A stretch of DNA of 64,000 nucleotides, from contig NZ_BNBB01000004.1 of the NCBI RefSeq assembly GCF_014654615.1, positions 62,001-126,000 of the forward strand, written 5' to 3'. Origin of the DNA: Streptosporangium violaceochromogenes (lineage in GTDB: Bacteria; Actinomycetota; Actinomycetes; Streptosporangiales; Streptosporangiaceae). A program made the position numbers and the translations under genes. Under the pieces are notes generated by a model that did no database searches, was not told the origin of the DNA, and saw nothing but the letters and a program-made list of their open reading frames with translations. How positions within the stretch are numbered: position 1 is the first letter of the stretch; every line of letters starts with the position of its first letter. Shown one piece after another: positions 41,957 to 51,082 of this stretch.

Positions 41957-43989
41957 GGTCGGTCTCCTACGGGGATCAGCAGCGGGCGCTCCGGCCAGAC
42001 CAGGGTGTGGGGCGCGATCGAGTGGTCGGTACACGGCGGCAGCCGCAGCCCGTCGACGGTGAAGGAGAGCCGGGACACCGCGCGCACCCCGTCGACGGCC
42101 AGGAGCCGCCGCACCATCGGGGTGTGCCGCAGCGCACCGCCGAACGGCCAGCCCGCGCCGCCGTCCCCGCCGCGCAGCGGATGCAGGTACGTGGTCACCG
42201 CGTCGTTCGCCCGGGCCAGCACGCCGGCGCGGTCCCGGTCGAGGTCGAGGACGACCCAGGCCTCCACGGTGACCCGGTGATAACGCACGGGCGCGGCGAC
42301 CACCGTGACGCCCGCGGGGGCGACCTCGCGGGTCAGGTAGCCGGCGACCGCGCGCAGCGTCTCCGCGGTGGGCAGCGGCGGCTCGCCGCCGTCGTCCGCC
42401 GGGGGGACGACCAGGACTCCCACCACGCCGGGAATCGGCGCGCCCGCGTAGTCGGGATGCAGGCCCGCCACCCCGTGGGCCCGTGCCACCGCCGCGCCGG
42501 GGGCGCGCGTGGCCAGCAGCCCGTAGTCGGCCGGCGTCACGGCCCGGCCCCGGGCGCGCAGTTCCGCGGCACCCCGGCGGAGCACGTCGGCGTCGGGCTC
42601 GGGGTCCGTGCCGCCCGAGGCGGGGAACGGATTGGTGACGCCCGCGACGAACGGCAGCGCGGTCACCACGCCGTTGACGGCGCCCGCGAGCACGGCTCCG
42701 GCGGTGCCGCCTCCGACGCGATAACGCACCGCCCTCACGTTGCGGAACCCCGGCGGGACGGCCGCGCCGTTGACGCCGTCTCCGAACGTCACCTCGCCTG
42801 TCTGGTGGTCCACCGTGAACACCCGGTCGTCGGGGCCGTACGCGGCCAGACTCTCCACTTCCTCCCACCGGGTCGCGCGGGCCGTCGTCGTGCCGAACAC
42901 GTCGCCGCCGGTGTCGTCGTCGACCTCGATCACGACCGAACCCTCCAGGATCGGCACCTGGCTCAGCCTCATCCGCCGCCGGCCGGATCCCGAGGTGTCC
43001 TGGACGGGTTGCGGCGGCTCGTCCCTGATGGTGCGCGCGGCCGTGGCGGCGACCGTGTTGAGCCGCAGCCCGGACAGCGTCGGCGGCGGGGCGGCGAACG
43101 CGCCGTGCGCGATCTGCAGCCGTAGCCACCGCAGCGGCGGGCCGGGCCTCGCCCCCGGGGGCCGGGACGGCGCCCAGGAGCGCGGCACCCGCAGCTCAAG
43201 GGTTCCGCTCGCGCGCAGCCCGCCGGTGCCGTCGCGTACAACGGTGGCGGGCACGAACCTGGTGCCGTCCAGCACGTCCCAGCGCAGCAGCGGCGGGGGC
43301 GGCGACGGCAGGGGCACGAGGCCGCCGGAGGCCGAGGGGGCGGGCGGCGCGGCGACGATCACCAGGCCCAGGGACAGCATGGGGTACGGGCTCGCCGTCC
43401 CGGCCAGGCCGATCCACAGGCCGTCGCCCGGCTGAGGTTCGCGGCCGAACGCCGCGAACGGGCGCCCGGCGCCCGACGGCCCAAGAGGGATCGTCTCCAG
43501 CGATCCGGCCTCCTGCACGGCGAGCGCCTCCAGTCTGGCCGGGGTCGCGTACAGGTCTCCGTCGGTCTCGTAGACGACCTGCCCGGCCGTGCCGGACACG
43601 GCGGCCTGGAAACCGGCCGGGATCAGCACCGACGCGCCGTCCGGCGGGTTCACCGTGAACTCCAGCAACGCCACGGCGGCGCCGGCCGGCCGGCGCCGTA
43701 CGCCCGCCGCCGACAGGTGTTCGGCCAGCACCTTCTCCGGCAGCCGGTTCGCCCGGGCGAGCACGGGCTCGGCCTGCGTACCGAACAGCCGGACCAGCGC
43801 CACCCCGGCGTCCCCGCGGTCGGAGTTGGTCCAGTCGGGCGTGTAGCCGGGGATCCGGCCGCGCACGGCGGCCCTGACCGCCTCCCGGGTCGCCTCGATC
43901 AGTTCCGGCTGCACCGCCGAAGGGCCGGGTCCGGGGACGAGACGCCCCTCGGCGGGGGAATCGCGCTCCCACCACACGTGACCGGTCAT
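41953..43989 (-). CDS. Baseplate J-like protein 2 (Afp12-like)
   Basis: A 678-residue baseplate wedge protein. N-terminal PELIEATREAVRAAVRGRIP and DRGDAGVALVRLFGTQAEPV, a middle FGDGVNGAAVPPGFRNVRAV, and RAVTPADYGLLATRAPGAAV mark the gpJ/gp47-like fold. The C-terminus has GWPFGGALRHTPMVRRLLAV. It is a paralog of the gene before it; Afp11 and Afp12 form a comparable pair of wedge subunits. The ATG at 43987-43989 overlaps that gene's stop (ATGA). Confidence 0.85.
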   Translation of the reverse strand: MTGHVWWERDSPAEGRLVPGPGPSAVQPELIEATREAVRAAVRGRIPGYTPDWTNSDRGDAGVALVRLFGTQAEPVLARANRLPEKVLAEHLSAAGVRRRPAGAAVALLEFTVNPPDGASVLIPAGFQAAVSGTAGQVVYETDGDLYATPARLEALAVQEAGSLETIPLGPSGAGRPFAAFGREPQPGDGLWIGLAGTASPYPMLSLGLVIVAAPPAPSASGGLVPLPSPPPPLLRWDVLDGTRFVPATVVRDGTGGLRASGTLELRVPRSWAPSRPPGARPGPPLRWLRLQIAHGAFAAPPPTLSGLRLNTVAATAARTIRDEPPQPVQDTSGSGRRRMRLSQVPILEGSVVIEVDDDTGGDVFGTTTARATRWEEVESLAAYGPDDRVFTVDHQTGEVTFGDGVNGAAVPPGFRNVRAVRYRVGGGTAGAVLAGAVNGVVTALPFVAGVTNPFPASGGTDPEPDADVLRRGAAELRARGRAVTPADYGLLATRAPGAAVARAHGVAGLHPDYAGAPIPGVVGVLVVPPADDGGEPPLPTAETLRAVAGYLTREVAPAGVTVVAAPVRYHRVTVEAWVVLDLDRDRAGVLARANDAVTTYLHPLRGGDGGAGWPFGGALRHTPMVRRLLAVDGVRAVSRLSFTVDGLRLPPCTDHSIAPHTLVWPERPLLIPVGDRP

Positions 43990-45935
43990 GTCAGCCCCTC
44001 ACCCGTCTCGGCCGCGGGGACGACCCGGGTCCGGATCACCCGCGGCACCGGCAGTTCGAACGGACGCAGCGGCACGTCGCGGCAGTCCTGGGCCGTCTCC
44101 TCGCCGTCGGCGCCGATCGCGACGGCGACGACGTCCGCGAGGTCTCCGAGGGCACGCTGGACCGGCCGCAGCAGGGCCGAGGGCCGCAGCGGCCGCCCGA
44201 ACGGCCAGCCGGATCCGTCATCGCCGCCCACGAGCGGATCGAGATAGCGGCGCAGCGCCAAGGCCGCCGTCGCCGACACCCGCGCCCGGTCGGCCGGGTC
44301 ACCGGACAGATCGACGCGCAGCGTCACCTCGCGGTACACGGGAGCGCGGACGAAGACCTCGGCGGTGAGCAGCCGCGCCCGGTCCAGCCGTGCGGCCACC
44401 ACGCGGATCATGGCCGGGTCCGGCACCGGCGCGGAGACGAAGTCCGGCCGATCGAAGTCGTCGCGCGGCACCGCGGGCACGAGGTGGACGGTCACCGCTC
44501 CGGGCACCGCGGAGCACGGGAAGCCGGGGTGCCGGCCGAGCGAGGCGTGCGCGCGGGCGACGGCGACCCCCGGGGTGGTCCGGGCGAGTGTGACGTAGTC
44601 GGCGGCGGTGACCGCGCGGGTCACCTCTCCCAGCGCCCCGGCGGCACGGCGGCGGGCCTGCGCGACGGTCTCGGCGTCCTCGCCGCCGTCGGCCCGCACG
44701 GGGTTGGACGCCGCCGTCACGCCGCGCCCCGCGGCGTGATCCTGAACGGGCAGCCAGTTCGCGGTCAGGCCGCCGTTCCCGGCCCGCCCGCCGCCGATCA
44801 CGTACTCGGCCCGCACGTCGCCGGTCGGCAGCGGGATGCGCCCGGTGAGACCGTCGCCGAAGACCAGCGCGCCCTCGGCCCTGTCGATGACGAAGACGCG
44901 GTCGGCCGGGGCGCCGAAGGTGAAGTCCGTCACCGGCCGCCACTCTTCGCCCGCCAGCCACAGGGACGCCTCCAGCAGGCGCCCGGCGGCATCCGGCAGG
45001 ACGAGACGCCGGCCGGGCAGTTTCAGCCAGGCGCCGGTCTGACCGGCGAGCTCGGCGCCGGTCGCGGTGCGCCGCTGCCGGTCGCGCGCGGCCGACACGT
45101 TGACCGCCACCTGGAGCAGGCGGGGCGCCGCCGCGAACGTCGCCGCCCGGGTGGAGACCAGCAGGCCGCGGTCCGCGGTGGTCCAGTCCGGGGGCGGCAG
45201 CAGCCGGACGATCCCGGATCGCCGCAACCCGGCCGTGCCGTCCTCGACCTTCGCGAAGGACCGTGCGGCGCCGGAGCCCGGCCGGAACCACGACCAGGTC
45301 AGCTCGGCGGGCGGGGGAACGTCACCGGCCGCGCGGGGCGACCACGACGGCGGAGATGCGGCCGGAGCGTCCAGTTCGAACAGCAGCGAGAGCGAGCCGG
45401 GGGCGGGCAGGTCGCCGGCGAGCGGCAGCGTGAACCGGGCCTCGGCCGGCCCGCCGCCGCTCGCCAGCAGCGAGACCCCTCGGCGCGCCCGCAGGTCCGC
45501 GGTGCGGTCACGGTCGGTCCGGACCGTCACCTCCCCCGCGGGGTCGACGGGGAAGACGGCGACGTCGTCATCGAGGGTGAACGTGACGCGCCCCGCGGGG
45601 TCCCGCGACAGCGCCGTCCCGGCGGGGACCACCGGAGCCGGGGCGCCGGGCCACTCGGCGGCCAGCCGGAGGACCGTGGCCGCGGGCCGCGCGGGCCGGG
45701 GCGGGTCGAGACCGAGAAGGCGCAGCACGGCGACGGTCAGCGTGTCCGGGACCTGATCCAGCCAGTAGAGGCGCTGCTCCAGCAGGTAGGCCAGCAGCTC
45801 CAGTAGCGTGACGCCGGGATCGGCCGGCGCGTGGAGCGTCCAGGCGCCCGCCGACTCGGCCGGGACGCGGCGGCGGATGGCCGCCATCATGTCGGCCCAG
45901 GTCAGGTCGTCCAGCTTCGGTGTGGGAACGGTCAC
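43986..45935 (-). CDS. Baseplate J-like protein 1 (Afp11-like)
   Basis: A 649-residue baseplate wedge protein. The N-terminus KLDDLTWADMMAAIRRRVP continues GVTLLELLAYLLEQRLYWLD, typical of eCIS gpJ proteins. FVIDRAEGALVFGDGLTGRI and TRAVTAADYVTLARTTPGVA lie in the middle, GWPFGRPLRPSALLRPVQ near the end. The GTG at 45933-45935 overlaps the gp25 stop (GTGA). With its paralog it should form the wedge ring around the hub. Confidence 0.87.
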   Translation of the reverse strand: MTVPTPKLDDLTWADMMAAIRRRVPAESAGAWTLHAPADPGVTLLELLAYLLEQRLYWLDQVPDTLTVAVLRLLGLDPPRPARPAATVLRLAAEWPGAPAPVVPAGTALSRDPAGRVTFTLDDDVAVFPVDPAGEVTVRTDRDRTADLRARRGVSLLASGGGPAEARFTLPLAGDLPAPGSLSLLFELDAPAASPPSWSPRAAGDVPPPAELTWSWFRPGSGAARSFAKVEDGTAGLRRSGIVRLLPPPDWTTADRGLLVSTRAATFAAAPRLLQVAVNVSAARDRQRRTATGAELAGQTGAWLKLPGRRLVLPDAAGRLLEASLWLAGEEWRPVTDFTFGAPADRVFVIDRAEGALVFGDGLTGRIPLPTGDVRAEYVIGGGRAGNGGLTANWLPVQDHAAGRGVTAASNPVRADGGEDAETVAQARRRAAGALGEVTRAVTAADYVTLARTTPGVAVARAHASLGRHPGFPCSAVPGAVTVHLVPAVPRDDFDRPDFVSAPVPDPAMIRVVAARLDRARLLTAEVFVRAPVYREVTLRVDLSGDPADRARVSATAALALRRYLDPLVGGDDGSGWPFGRPLRPSALLRPVQRALGDLADVVAVAIGADGEETAQDCRDVPLRPFELPVPRVIRTRVVPAAETGEGLT

Positions 45936-46336
45936 GGCGTGCTCCCGGTGAGGCCGAGGTAGTACGGGAACACCAGGTTCGCCTTGGTGTTGCCGCGCCG
46001 GATCCGGTAGACCACCGAGACGGTCACCCGGCACTCGTCGGCGGGATCGGCCTCGGCGCGCACCTCCTCCAGCTCCACCCGGGGCTCGTACGCGCGCACC
46101 GCCTCGGCGATCGAGTCCTCCAGGTCGCGCAGGCTCTGCCCACTGCCCGGCGCGAACACCGACTCCTGAGCGCGGGTGCCGAAGTCCGGGCGCATCACCC
46201 GCTCGCCGGCGCCGGTGAGCAGCAGGGCGCGCAGGCAGTGCTCGATGCTCCGCTCGCCGACGGCGTACTCCAGCCGCCCGGCCTCGTCGGGGGCGATCGG
46301 GAAGCACCAGCCGGTGCCGAGGAAGTCCTCGCTCAT
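45932..46336 (-). CDS. gp25-like baseplate wedge protein (Afp9-like)
   Basis: A 134-residue GPW/gp25 protein. DFLGTGWCFPIAPDEAGRLE at the start, then SIEHCLRALLLTGAGERVMR, PDFGTRAQESVFAP and YEPRVELEEV. The EPR motif is the known gp25 hallmark. It initiates sheath assembly from the baseplate. The ATG overlaps the spike stop (ATGA). Confidence 0.92.
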   Translation of the reverse strand: MSEDFLGTGWCFPIAPDEAGRLEYAVGERSIEHCLRALLLTGAGERVMRPDFGTRAQESVFAPGSGQSLRDLEDSIAEAVRAYEPRVELEEVRAEADPADECRVTVSVVYRIRRGNTKANLVFPYYLGLTGSTP

Positions 46337-47034
46337 GTGGTTCTCGCCTTCTTGGCCAGCACGGCGCCGGTCAGCGGTACCGCCGGAGGACCGGTCGGCC
46401 CGGCGGCGGACGGGTGCGTGTGCGCGTTGAACGCCGCGAGCAGCGCGTTGCCGAGCACGAGCGGCTCGGTCGCCCCGCCACCGAGGTCGATCCCGGAGGA
46501 CTCGATGGTCACCTTGGACGCCTTGAGCGTGATGTCTCCCTGGGCGGACACCGTCACGCTGCCGCCCTCGGCGGCGGTGATCCGGATCGCCGTACCCTGG
46601 TCGTCCAGTTCGACGACGTGCCCGGCGGCCGACCTCACCCGCACGGCGGCCTTCGAGCGGGTGTCGTCCAGCAGCACCTCATGCCCGTGTCTCGTCCGGA
46701 TGATCTTCTGGTCCCGCCCGTCCTTGGGGGCCGTGGGCGGCTTGTCGACGCCGTTGTACAGGCCGCCGAGGACGATCGGAAAGCGCATGTCGCCGTGCAC
46801 GAACGCGACCAGCACCTCGTCGCCCTTCTCGGGCACGAACATCGAGCCGTAGCCGTTGCCCGCGTACAACTGACTCACCCGGCACCAGTCGGTGACCGTG
46901 CTGCCGTCGAACCAGGGAAAACGCACCTTGATCCGGCCCTCGTCGTCCCCCTCGTTCTCCTCGACGATGGCCTCGACGACGCCGTAGTAGCGCCTGTCGG
47001 TGCTGCGGGCGCGCGGCGTGCCCCTGGTCATCAC
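46333..47034 (-). CDS. Spike protein, gp5/VgrG C-terminal-like
   Basis: A 233-residue baseplate-V-type spike. The OB-fold (about 15-90) has EGRIKVRFPWFDG, WCRVSQLYAGNGYG, FVPEKGDEVLVAFVHGD and PIVLGGLYNG. A beta-helix stalk follows (KIIRTRHGHEVLLDDTRSKA, SVTVSAQGDITLKASKVTIE). The C-terminus has AFNAHTHPSAAGPTGPP, a form often found at the tip of such spikes. Hub and spike are separate genes here, whereas VgrG and Afp8 fuse them. The start is the GTG at 47032-47034 overlapping the hub stop, with an immediately following ATG as alternative. Confidence 0.9.
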   Translation of the reverse strand: MMTRGTPRARSTDRRYYGVVEAIVEENEGDDEGRIKVRFPWFDGSTVTDWCRVSQLYAGNGYGSMFVPEKGDEVLVAFVHGDMRFPIVLGGLYNGVDKPPTAPKDGRDQKIIRTRHGHEVLLDDTRSKAAVRVRSAAGHVVELDDQGTAIRITAAEGGSVTVSAQGDITLKASKVTIESSGIDLGGGATEPLVLGNALLAAFNAHTHPSAAGPTGPPAVPLTGAVLAKKARTT

Positions 47035-48212
47035 CGGTCTCCCTCGTGGATCCGCCGGGCCGTGAACTGGGTGAAGAACCCGCTGGTGCTCAGCGAGTGC
47101 TCGACCCGCTTGACGAAGTACGCGCCGGAGAACCGCCTGCCGAGGCCGTAGATCTCCAGGTTGTCGCCCGGCCTCAGCTCGGGCAGGCCCGCGACGCGAC
47201 CGGTCGCGGTGATGAACTCATAAGCCCGTTCCCTCAGCAGGCTGATCGCCAGTTCGCGGGCCTCCTGATCGCTGGTGACCGGCGCGTCGACCAGCACCTC
47301 CTGGCGGCCCTGCAACGTGCTGTCCGCCACCTGCGGCCCGCTCTGGCCGTCGGCGGCGTTCTGGCCTGCGGGCAGGTTCTCCGCGGTCGCCGTGAAGGCG
47401 ATCGGCTGCTTGGTGCGCGGATCCCAGCCGCGCACGGTCAGTTTGCCCACCTGCCGGGACACCGTCAGGGTCGGCGTGAACTCGATCAGGTTGGGCACCA
47501 GGCCCTCGGGCTGGGCACCGGGGCCGGTGCTCAGCCCCGGCGCGTAGGCCAGCCGGTACACCCGGATCGGACGGCCGTCGCGGCCGTCGGTCGGCTTGAT
47601 GAAGTACAGGGTGTCCTCGCCGGTGGACGGGTCGGGCAGGATGTAGCAGTCGAAGTCCAGCCGCTTCGCGCGTTCCATCAGGAAGGCCGCGTCGTCCTGG
47701 TTCTTCTGCACCACCACCTCGTGCGTCGGGCCCTCCCTGGTCACGACGATCCGCAGGTGGTTGCGCTGGGCGATCTGCTCGGCGATTCGCCAGTCCGGCA
47801 TGTTGCGGTAGATCTTGGACTCGTTCTCGGCCGGCTTGCGGTCCTTGAGCCGCAGCAGCCCGTCCACCCCGCTCACCGCGATGGTCGGCGGGGCCGCGTC
47901 GGAGAACTTGGGGCTGAGTGTGCTGATCGTTCCGGTGGCGACGGTGAGCAGCCGGTCGGCGTAGCCGAGCCGGACCGACACCCGGCAGCCGAGCCGCAAC
48001 CGCGTCGAGTCACTGTGCTTGAACCTCAGGTTGACGTCGTCCCAGTTGTTCAGCGTGAGGTCGAAGCCGGACATCTCATCGATGTCGCGGTTCACCTTGA
48101 TGTCGATGACGTCGTTCTTGGTGGCGGGATCCATCTGCAATCCCTCGACGTGCACCTCGAACTCCGGCGCGTACCGGTCCGGCGAGGCGACCTCGGGAGT
48201 GGGCGTGCTCAC
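47031..48212 (-). CDS. Baseplate hub protein (gpD/gp27-like, Afp8 N-terminal-like)
   Basis: A 393-residue phage late-control-D-type hub. IKVNRDIDEMSGFDLTLNNW, VRLGYADRLLTVATGTISTL, AEQIAQRNHLRIVVTREGP and NQDDAAFLMERAKRLDFDCY are family features. It forms the trimeric hub between inner tube and spike. The GTG at 48210-48212 (VSTPTPEVA) was chosen. It follows the LysM protein gene by 10 bases, and its stop overlaps the spike gene. Confidence 0.9.
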   Translation of the reverse strand: MSTPTPEVASPDRYAPEFEVHVEGLQMDPATKNDVIDIKVNRDIDEMSGFDLTLNNWDDVNLRFKHSDSTRLRLGCRVSVRLGYADRLLTVATGTISTLSPKFSDAAPPTIAVSGVDGLLRLKDRKPAENESKIYRNMPDWRIAEQIAQRNHLRIVVTREGPTHEVVVQKNQDDAAFLMERAKRLDFDCYILPDPSTGEDTLYFIKPTDGRDGRPIRVYRLAYAPGLSTGPGAQPEGLVPNLIEFTPTLTVSRQVGKLTVRGWDPRTKQPIAFTATAENLPAGQNAADGQSGPQVADSTLQGRQEVLVDAPVTSDQEARELAISLLRERAYEFITATGRVAGLPELRPGDNLEIYGLGRRFSGAYFVKRVEHSLSTSGFFTQFTARRIHEGDR

Positions 48213-48222
48213 CGCGCGCTCC

Positions 48223-48894
48223 TCACGGCAGCCGGGGCACGGTCAGCACCCGCCCCGGCCGCAGGTCGCGCGGATCGCCGATGCCGTTGGCGCGCGCAAG
48301 TTCCCGCCAGGCGTCGGGCCGCCGGTAGACCGCGGCGGAGATGCCGCTGAGGGTGTCCCCGCGGCGCACCACGTAGCTCTTCTCCACCGTGGGAGAGGAG
48401 CGCGGCGTCTCGGCGGCCTGCGCGGCCGCCGTGCGGAACTCCTTCAACGTCAGGTCCAGCAGGGCGCGCAGCGGCACCCCGTCCGGCTTGAACAGCTGGT
48501 AGTTCACGTCCAGCTTCTCCACCACACCGGTGAAGACCGCCTCGTCCCAGACGAACCGGACGATCGGCGGCGCGTGCTCCCGGCTGTCGGGGCGCAGCAG
48601 GCCGCGGAGCGCGTCCACGTAGCGCACGCGGACGTTCTCCAGCGTGTCGGAGGTGTCGACCAGCGCCTGTACGGTCAACGTCTCGGTACCGCCGCGCACG
48701 TACTGCAGCGGCGGCGTCTCCAGCCCCGGGATGGGGATCTCGGCGAAGGTGTTGCTCTTGCTGAGCTTGTAGTCGGTCGGGTTGAACCGCAGCGGGATCC
48801 GCCGCCGACGCTCATCGGCGATCACCGGCCGCACGATCTCCAGCCTGGCGAGCGCGGCGCCCTGCCGGGCGAAGGACGTGGGAGTGACGCTCAC
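48223..48894 (-). CDS. eCIS tube/baseplate protein with LysM domain (Afp7-like)
   Basis: A 223-residue protein. The N-terminal CIS_tube-type domain has IPLRFNPTDYKLSKSNTFAE and TLTVQALVDTSDTLENVRVR. The C-terminal LysM (about 172-222) reads YVVRRGDTLSGISAAVYRRP then LRPGRVLTVPRLP. In Afp7/Pvc7 and phage gp53-type proteins the LysM joins hub and wedge. The GTG at 48892-48894 overlaps the preceding small gene (GTGA). Confidence 0.9.
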   Translation of the reverse strand: MSVTPTSFARQGAALARLEIVRPVIADERRRRIPLRFNPTDYKLSKSNTFAEIPIPGLETPPLQYVRGGTETLTVQALVDTSDTLENVRVRYVDALRGLLRPDSREHAPPIVRFVWDEAVFTGVVEKLDVNYQLFKPDGVPLRALLDLTLKEFRTAAAQAAETPRSSPTVEKSYVVRRGDTLSGISAAVYRRPDAWRELARANGIGDPRDLRPGRVLTVPRLP

Positions 48895-49085
48895 CGGTGG
48901 TCCTCGCCGTCGCCGAACCGGCGTTCCGCCTCGACGCGCTTGGCCCGGGCGCACTCTTGCTCATAAAGCCGCGACCAGGCCTGGATGTGCTTGTTGAACA
49001 GACGGGTGAACACGGCGCCGTCGTCCCCCTCCACCTGGAACCGGACTTCGAGATTGTGAATGGTCACCTTCGCCACCCCGGTCAC
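48891..49085 (-). CDS. Small eCIS protein between tube 2 and LysM protein
   Basis: A 64-residue protein from the GTG at 49083-49085, overlapping the tube-2 stop; a second GTG at 49076 is also possible. The N-terminal half AKVTIHNLEVRFQVEGDDGA is a likely beta-hairpin; the C-terminal half (FNKHIQAWSRLYEQECARAK) is a charged helix. Its position matches the small Pvc6-like genes of related clusters. Function unknown. Confidence 0.75.
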   Translation of the reverse strand: MTGVAKVTIHNLEVRFQVEGDDGAVFTRLFNKHIQAWSRLYEQECARAKRVEAERRFGDGEDHR

Positions 49086-49591
49086 CTCCCTTCGCTCAGC
49101 TGCGACACCACGGTGTCTCGCGGGACCTTGGTCAGACCCTCGTGCGCGATCTCCAGTGACTCCAGCGCGACCGCGTTCTGCTCGGCGTGCAGATCCGGGC
49201 CGCTCCACTTGGCGGCGAGCCCGCCGTGAAACCCCCACGCCACCGCGGGCGCGCCGTCCGGGCCGAGCACGATCACCGCACCGTCCCTGCGGGCGCCCAG
49301 CGCGTCGGCCAGCCCGGCCTGGTACCAGGACCACAGCCCGGGATCGCGTACGACGCCGCGTTTCAGGGTGATCCGGTTCCACGAGTGGCGGAGCGGGAGC
49401 TGGTGCACCGAGTCGTTGCGGCCGCCCTCGGCGTAACTCGTCACCTCCAGCTGCGCTCCCAGGCCGGTGACCTCCTGAAACGCGCCCGCGGCCACCAGCG
49501 GCAGCAGCAGCGCCTGCGCCGCGGGAAGGTACGCATCGCCGGGGTCGAGGGTGACCAGGAAGCGGTATTTGGGCAATGGATCCGGCATCAT
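49082..49591 (-). CDS. Second tube-type protein (Afp5-like)
   Basis: A 169-residue gp19/tube-type protein. PLPKYRFLVTLDPGDAYLPA, QEVTGLGAQLEVTSYAEGG and HSWNRITLKRGVVRDPGLWS mirror the main tube (TEASGLELEIPAIEYRNGSE, TNITLKRGITGHVGFF). It probably forms the first tube ring on the hub. The ATG at 49589-49591 overlaps the second sheath stop (ATGA). Confidence 0.88.
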   Translation of the reverse strand: MMPDPLPKYRFLVTLDPGDAYLPAAQALLLPLVAAGAFQEVTGLGAQLEVTSYAEGGRNDSVHQLPLRHSWNRITLKRGVVRDPGLWSWYQAGLADALGARRDGAVIVLGPDGAPAVAWGFHGGLAAKWSGPDLHAEQNAVALESLEIAHEGLTKVPRDTVVSQLSEGR

Positions 49592-51081
49592 GCCTCGATC
49601 ACCTCCAGGCCGCGGTCCTGGCCCAGCACCAGGCGCAGGCGGATGAACTCCATCGGGACGGCCGGGGCGACCTCGATCTCGCAGACGACCTGTCCCGGGT
49701 CCTGCTCCGGCGGATTGTTGGTGTCGTCGCAGACCACCCGGAACGCCTGTCCGGGCCGCGCGCCGGCCAGCGCGCCGGCCCGAAACGCCGACAGCAGCAC
49801 GGAGGTCAGGGCGCGCACCAGCGTCAGCCGCAGCTCGGGCGAGTTGACGTCGAACACCAGCGGGCTCGCCACCCGCCGGATGGCGCGCACGAGCAGGTGC
49901 ACCAGCCGGCGGTGCGCGATGTACCGGCCGTGGGGCGCGGCCGACAGCGTGCGCCCGCCCCACACCAGCAGCCCGCGTCCGCGCGTGCACCGCACCAGGT
50001 CGACACCCGCCTCGAACAGCAGGGCCTGCTGCGGCTCGGGGAACTCCGCGGCCAGGTCGACCGCGTCCAGGATCACCGCGTTGGCCGGGGTGTGGTGCGC
50101 GCCGCGTTCGCCGTCGAGCCGGGCGATCACCCCCAGCACGTGCCCGGAGGCCGGGACGGTCCGCGGCCCACGCACGTCGGGCGCGCGCAGCGCCGGGTGG
50201 TAGACCGCCGCCGTGCTCAGCAGCGCGTCGTCGCCGGTCGCGGCCAGCGACCTGACCCAGTTCACCGCGTCGTCCGCCGAGGACGCGGTGGCCGGGACGT
50301 CCAGCACGACCAGACGGTCCAGTGACGCCGCCGCCGCGCCCATCACATCCAGTACCGTGTCGGTGTGCGCCGCCCCCGACAGGTCCGTACCGAGGTCGGG
50401 CAGCGCCACCAGGGCCGGCTCGGGCAGGTCGGCCTGCGCGCGCACCGCGCTCAGGTACTCCGGGCGTCCCGGCTCGGCGTCGGTGCCGCCCGCCAGCGTC
50501 AGGTTCCAGGACAGCGAGATCGGGCCCTTTCCCGATCGCGCGCGAGCGGGCGCGTCCGGCACCAGCCGGATCATCCGTGACCTCTCCAGCCGGTCGGACA
50601 CCTCGGCGGGCGGCAGGCCGGGGAAGACCTCGGGCGGCTCGCCGGGCACCGTCACCCGTACCGACACCGTCGGCGGCCCGGCGACCGTGCTGGCCTGGAA
50701 CCGGATCGCGACGCGGCAGCCGTTCGCCCACGTCCCCGGGCCGGCCGCGACCACCCGGTAGCGTGGGTGGGCGAAGCCGCCCCTCTCGCCGGTCTCCCAC
50801 ACCGCGCTCGCGGTGCCGGCCGGGCCCGTGACGCGCACCACCCAGGCCGTCCGTCCGCCGTTCTCGAAGAACCCGCGCAGCGCGTACGGCGTGGCGGACG
50901 AACCGTCGGGCGGACCGAAAGCGCCCACGACGTCGTTCCAGCTCTCCACCCGGACCGGCATGCCCACCGGGCCACGGCGGAGCCGGCCGAGGAACACCGC
51001 CACGTCCGTGCGCAGCGGTTCCTCGGCGGAGCCGCGCGGCTCGAATGTCAGGGACACGCCCGGGAGGGCTTCGCCGGTCAT
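49588..51081 (-). CDS. Second, shorter sheath-type protein
   Basis: A 497-residue sheath-type protein. The start LPGVSLTFEPRGSAEEPLRT lacks the usual SPGVYVEE handshake strand seen in the main sheath. FFENGGRTAWVVRV, the HTPANAVILDAVDL segment, RGLLVWGGRTLS and VVCEIEVAPAVPMEFIRLRL are sheath-fold features. Afp/PVC clusters carry more than one sheath gene; this divergent copy may form the baseplate-proximal or cap-proximal ring. It starts 1 base before the tube stop region. Confidence 0.87.
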   Translation of the reverse strand: MTGEALPGVSLTFEPRGSAEEPLRTDVAVFLGRLRRGPVGMPVRVESWNDVVGAFGPPDGSSATPYALRGFFENGGRTAWVVRVTGPAGTASAVWETGERGGFAHPRYRVVAAGPGTWANGCRVAIRFQASTVAGPPTVSVRVTVPGEPPEVFPGLPPAEVSDRLERSRMIRLVPDAPARARSGKGPISLSWNLTLAGGTDAEPGRPEYLSAVRAQADLPEPALVALPDLGTDLSGAAHTDTVLDVMGAAAASLDRLVVLDVPATASSADDAVNWVRSLAATGDDALLSTAAVYHPALRAPDVRGPRTVPASGHVLGVIARLDGERGAHHTPANAVILDAVDLAAEFPEPQQALLFEAGVDLVRCTRGRGLLVWGGRTLSAAPHGRYIAHRRLVHLLVRAIRRVASPLVFDVNSPELRLTLVRALTSVLLSAFRAGALAGARPGQAFRVVCDDTNNPPEQDPGQVVCEIEVAPAVPMEFIRLRLVLGQDRGLEVIEA

Positions 51082-51082
51082 C

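Noticed and set aside
38849..42280. Very long plus-strand open frame (over 1100 codons) antisense to eCIS genes
   Set aside because: High-GC third-codon bias of the minus-strand genes keeps this antisense frame open; its translation is Arg/Pro/His-rich low-complexity sequence without domains.
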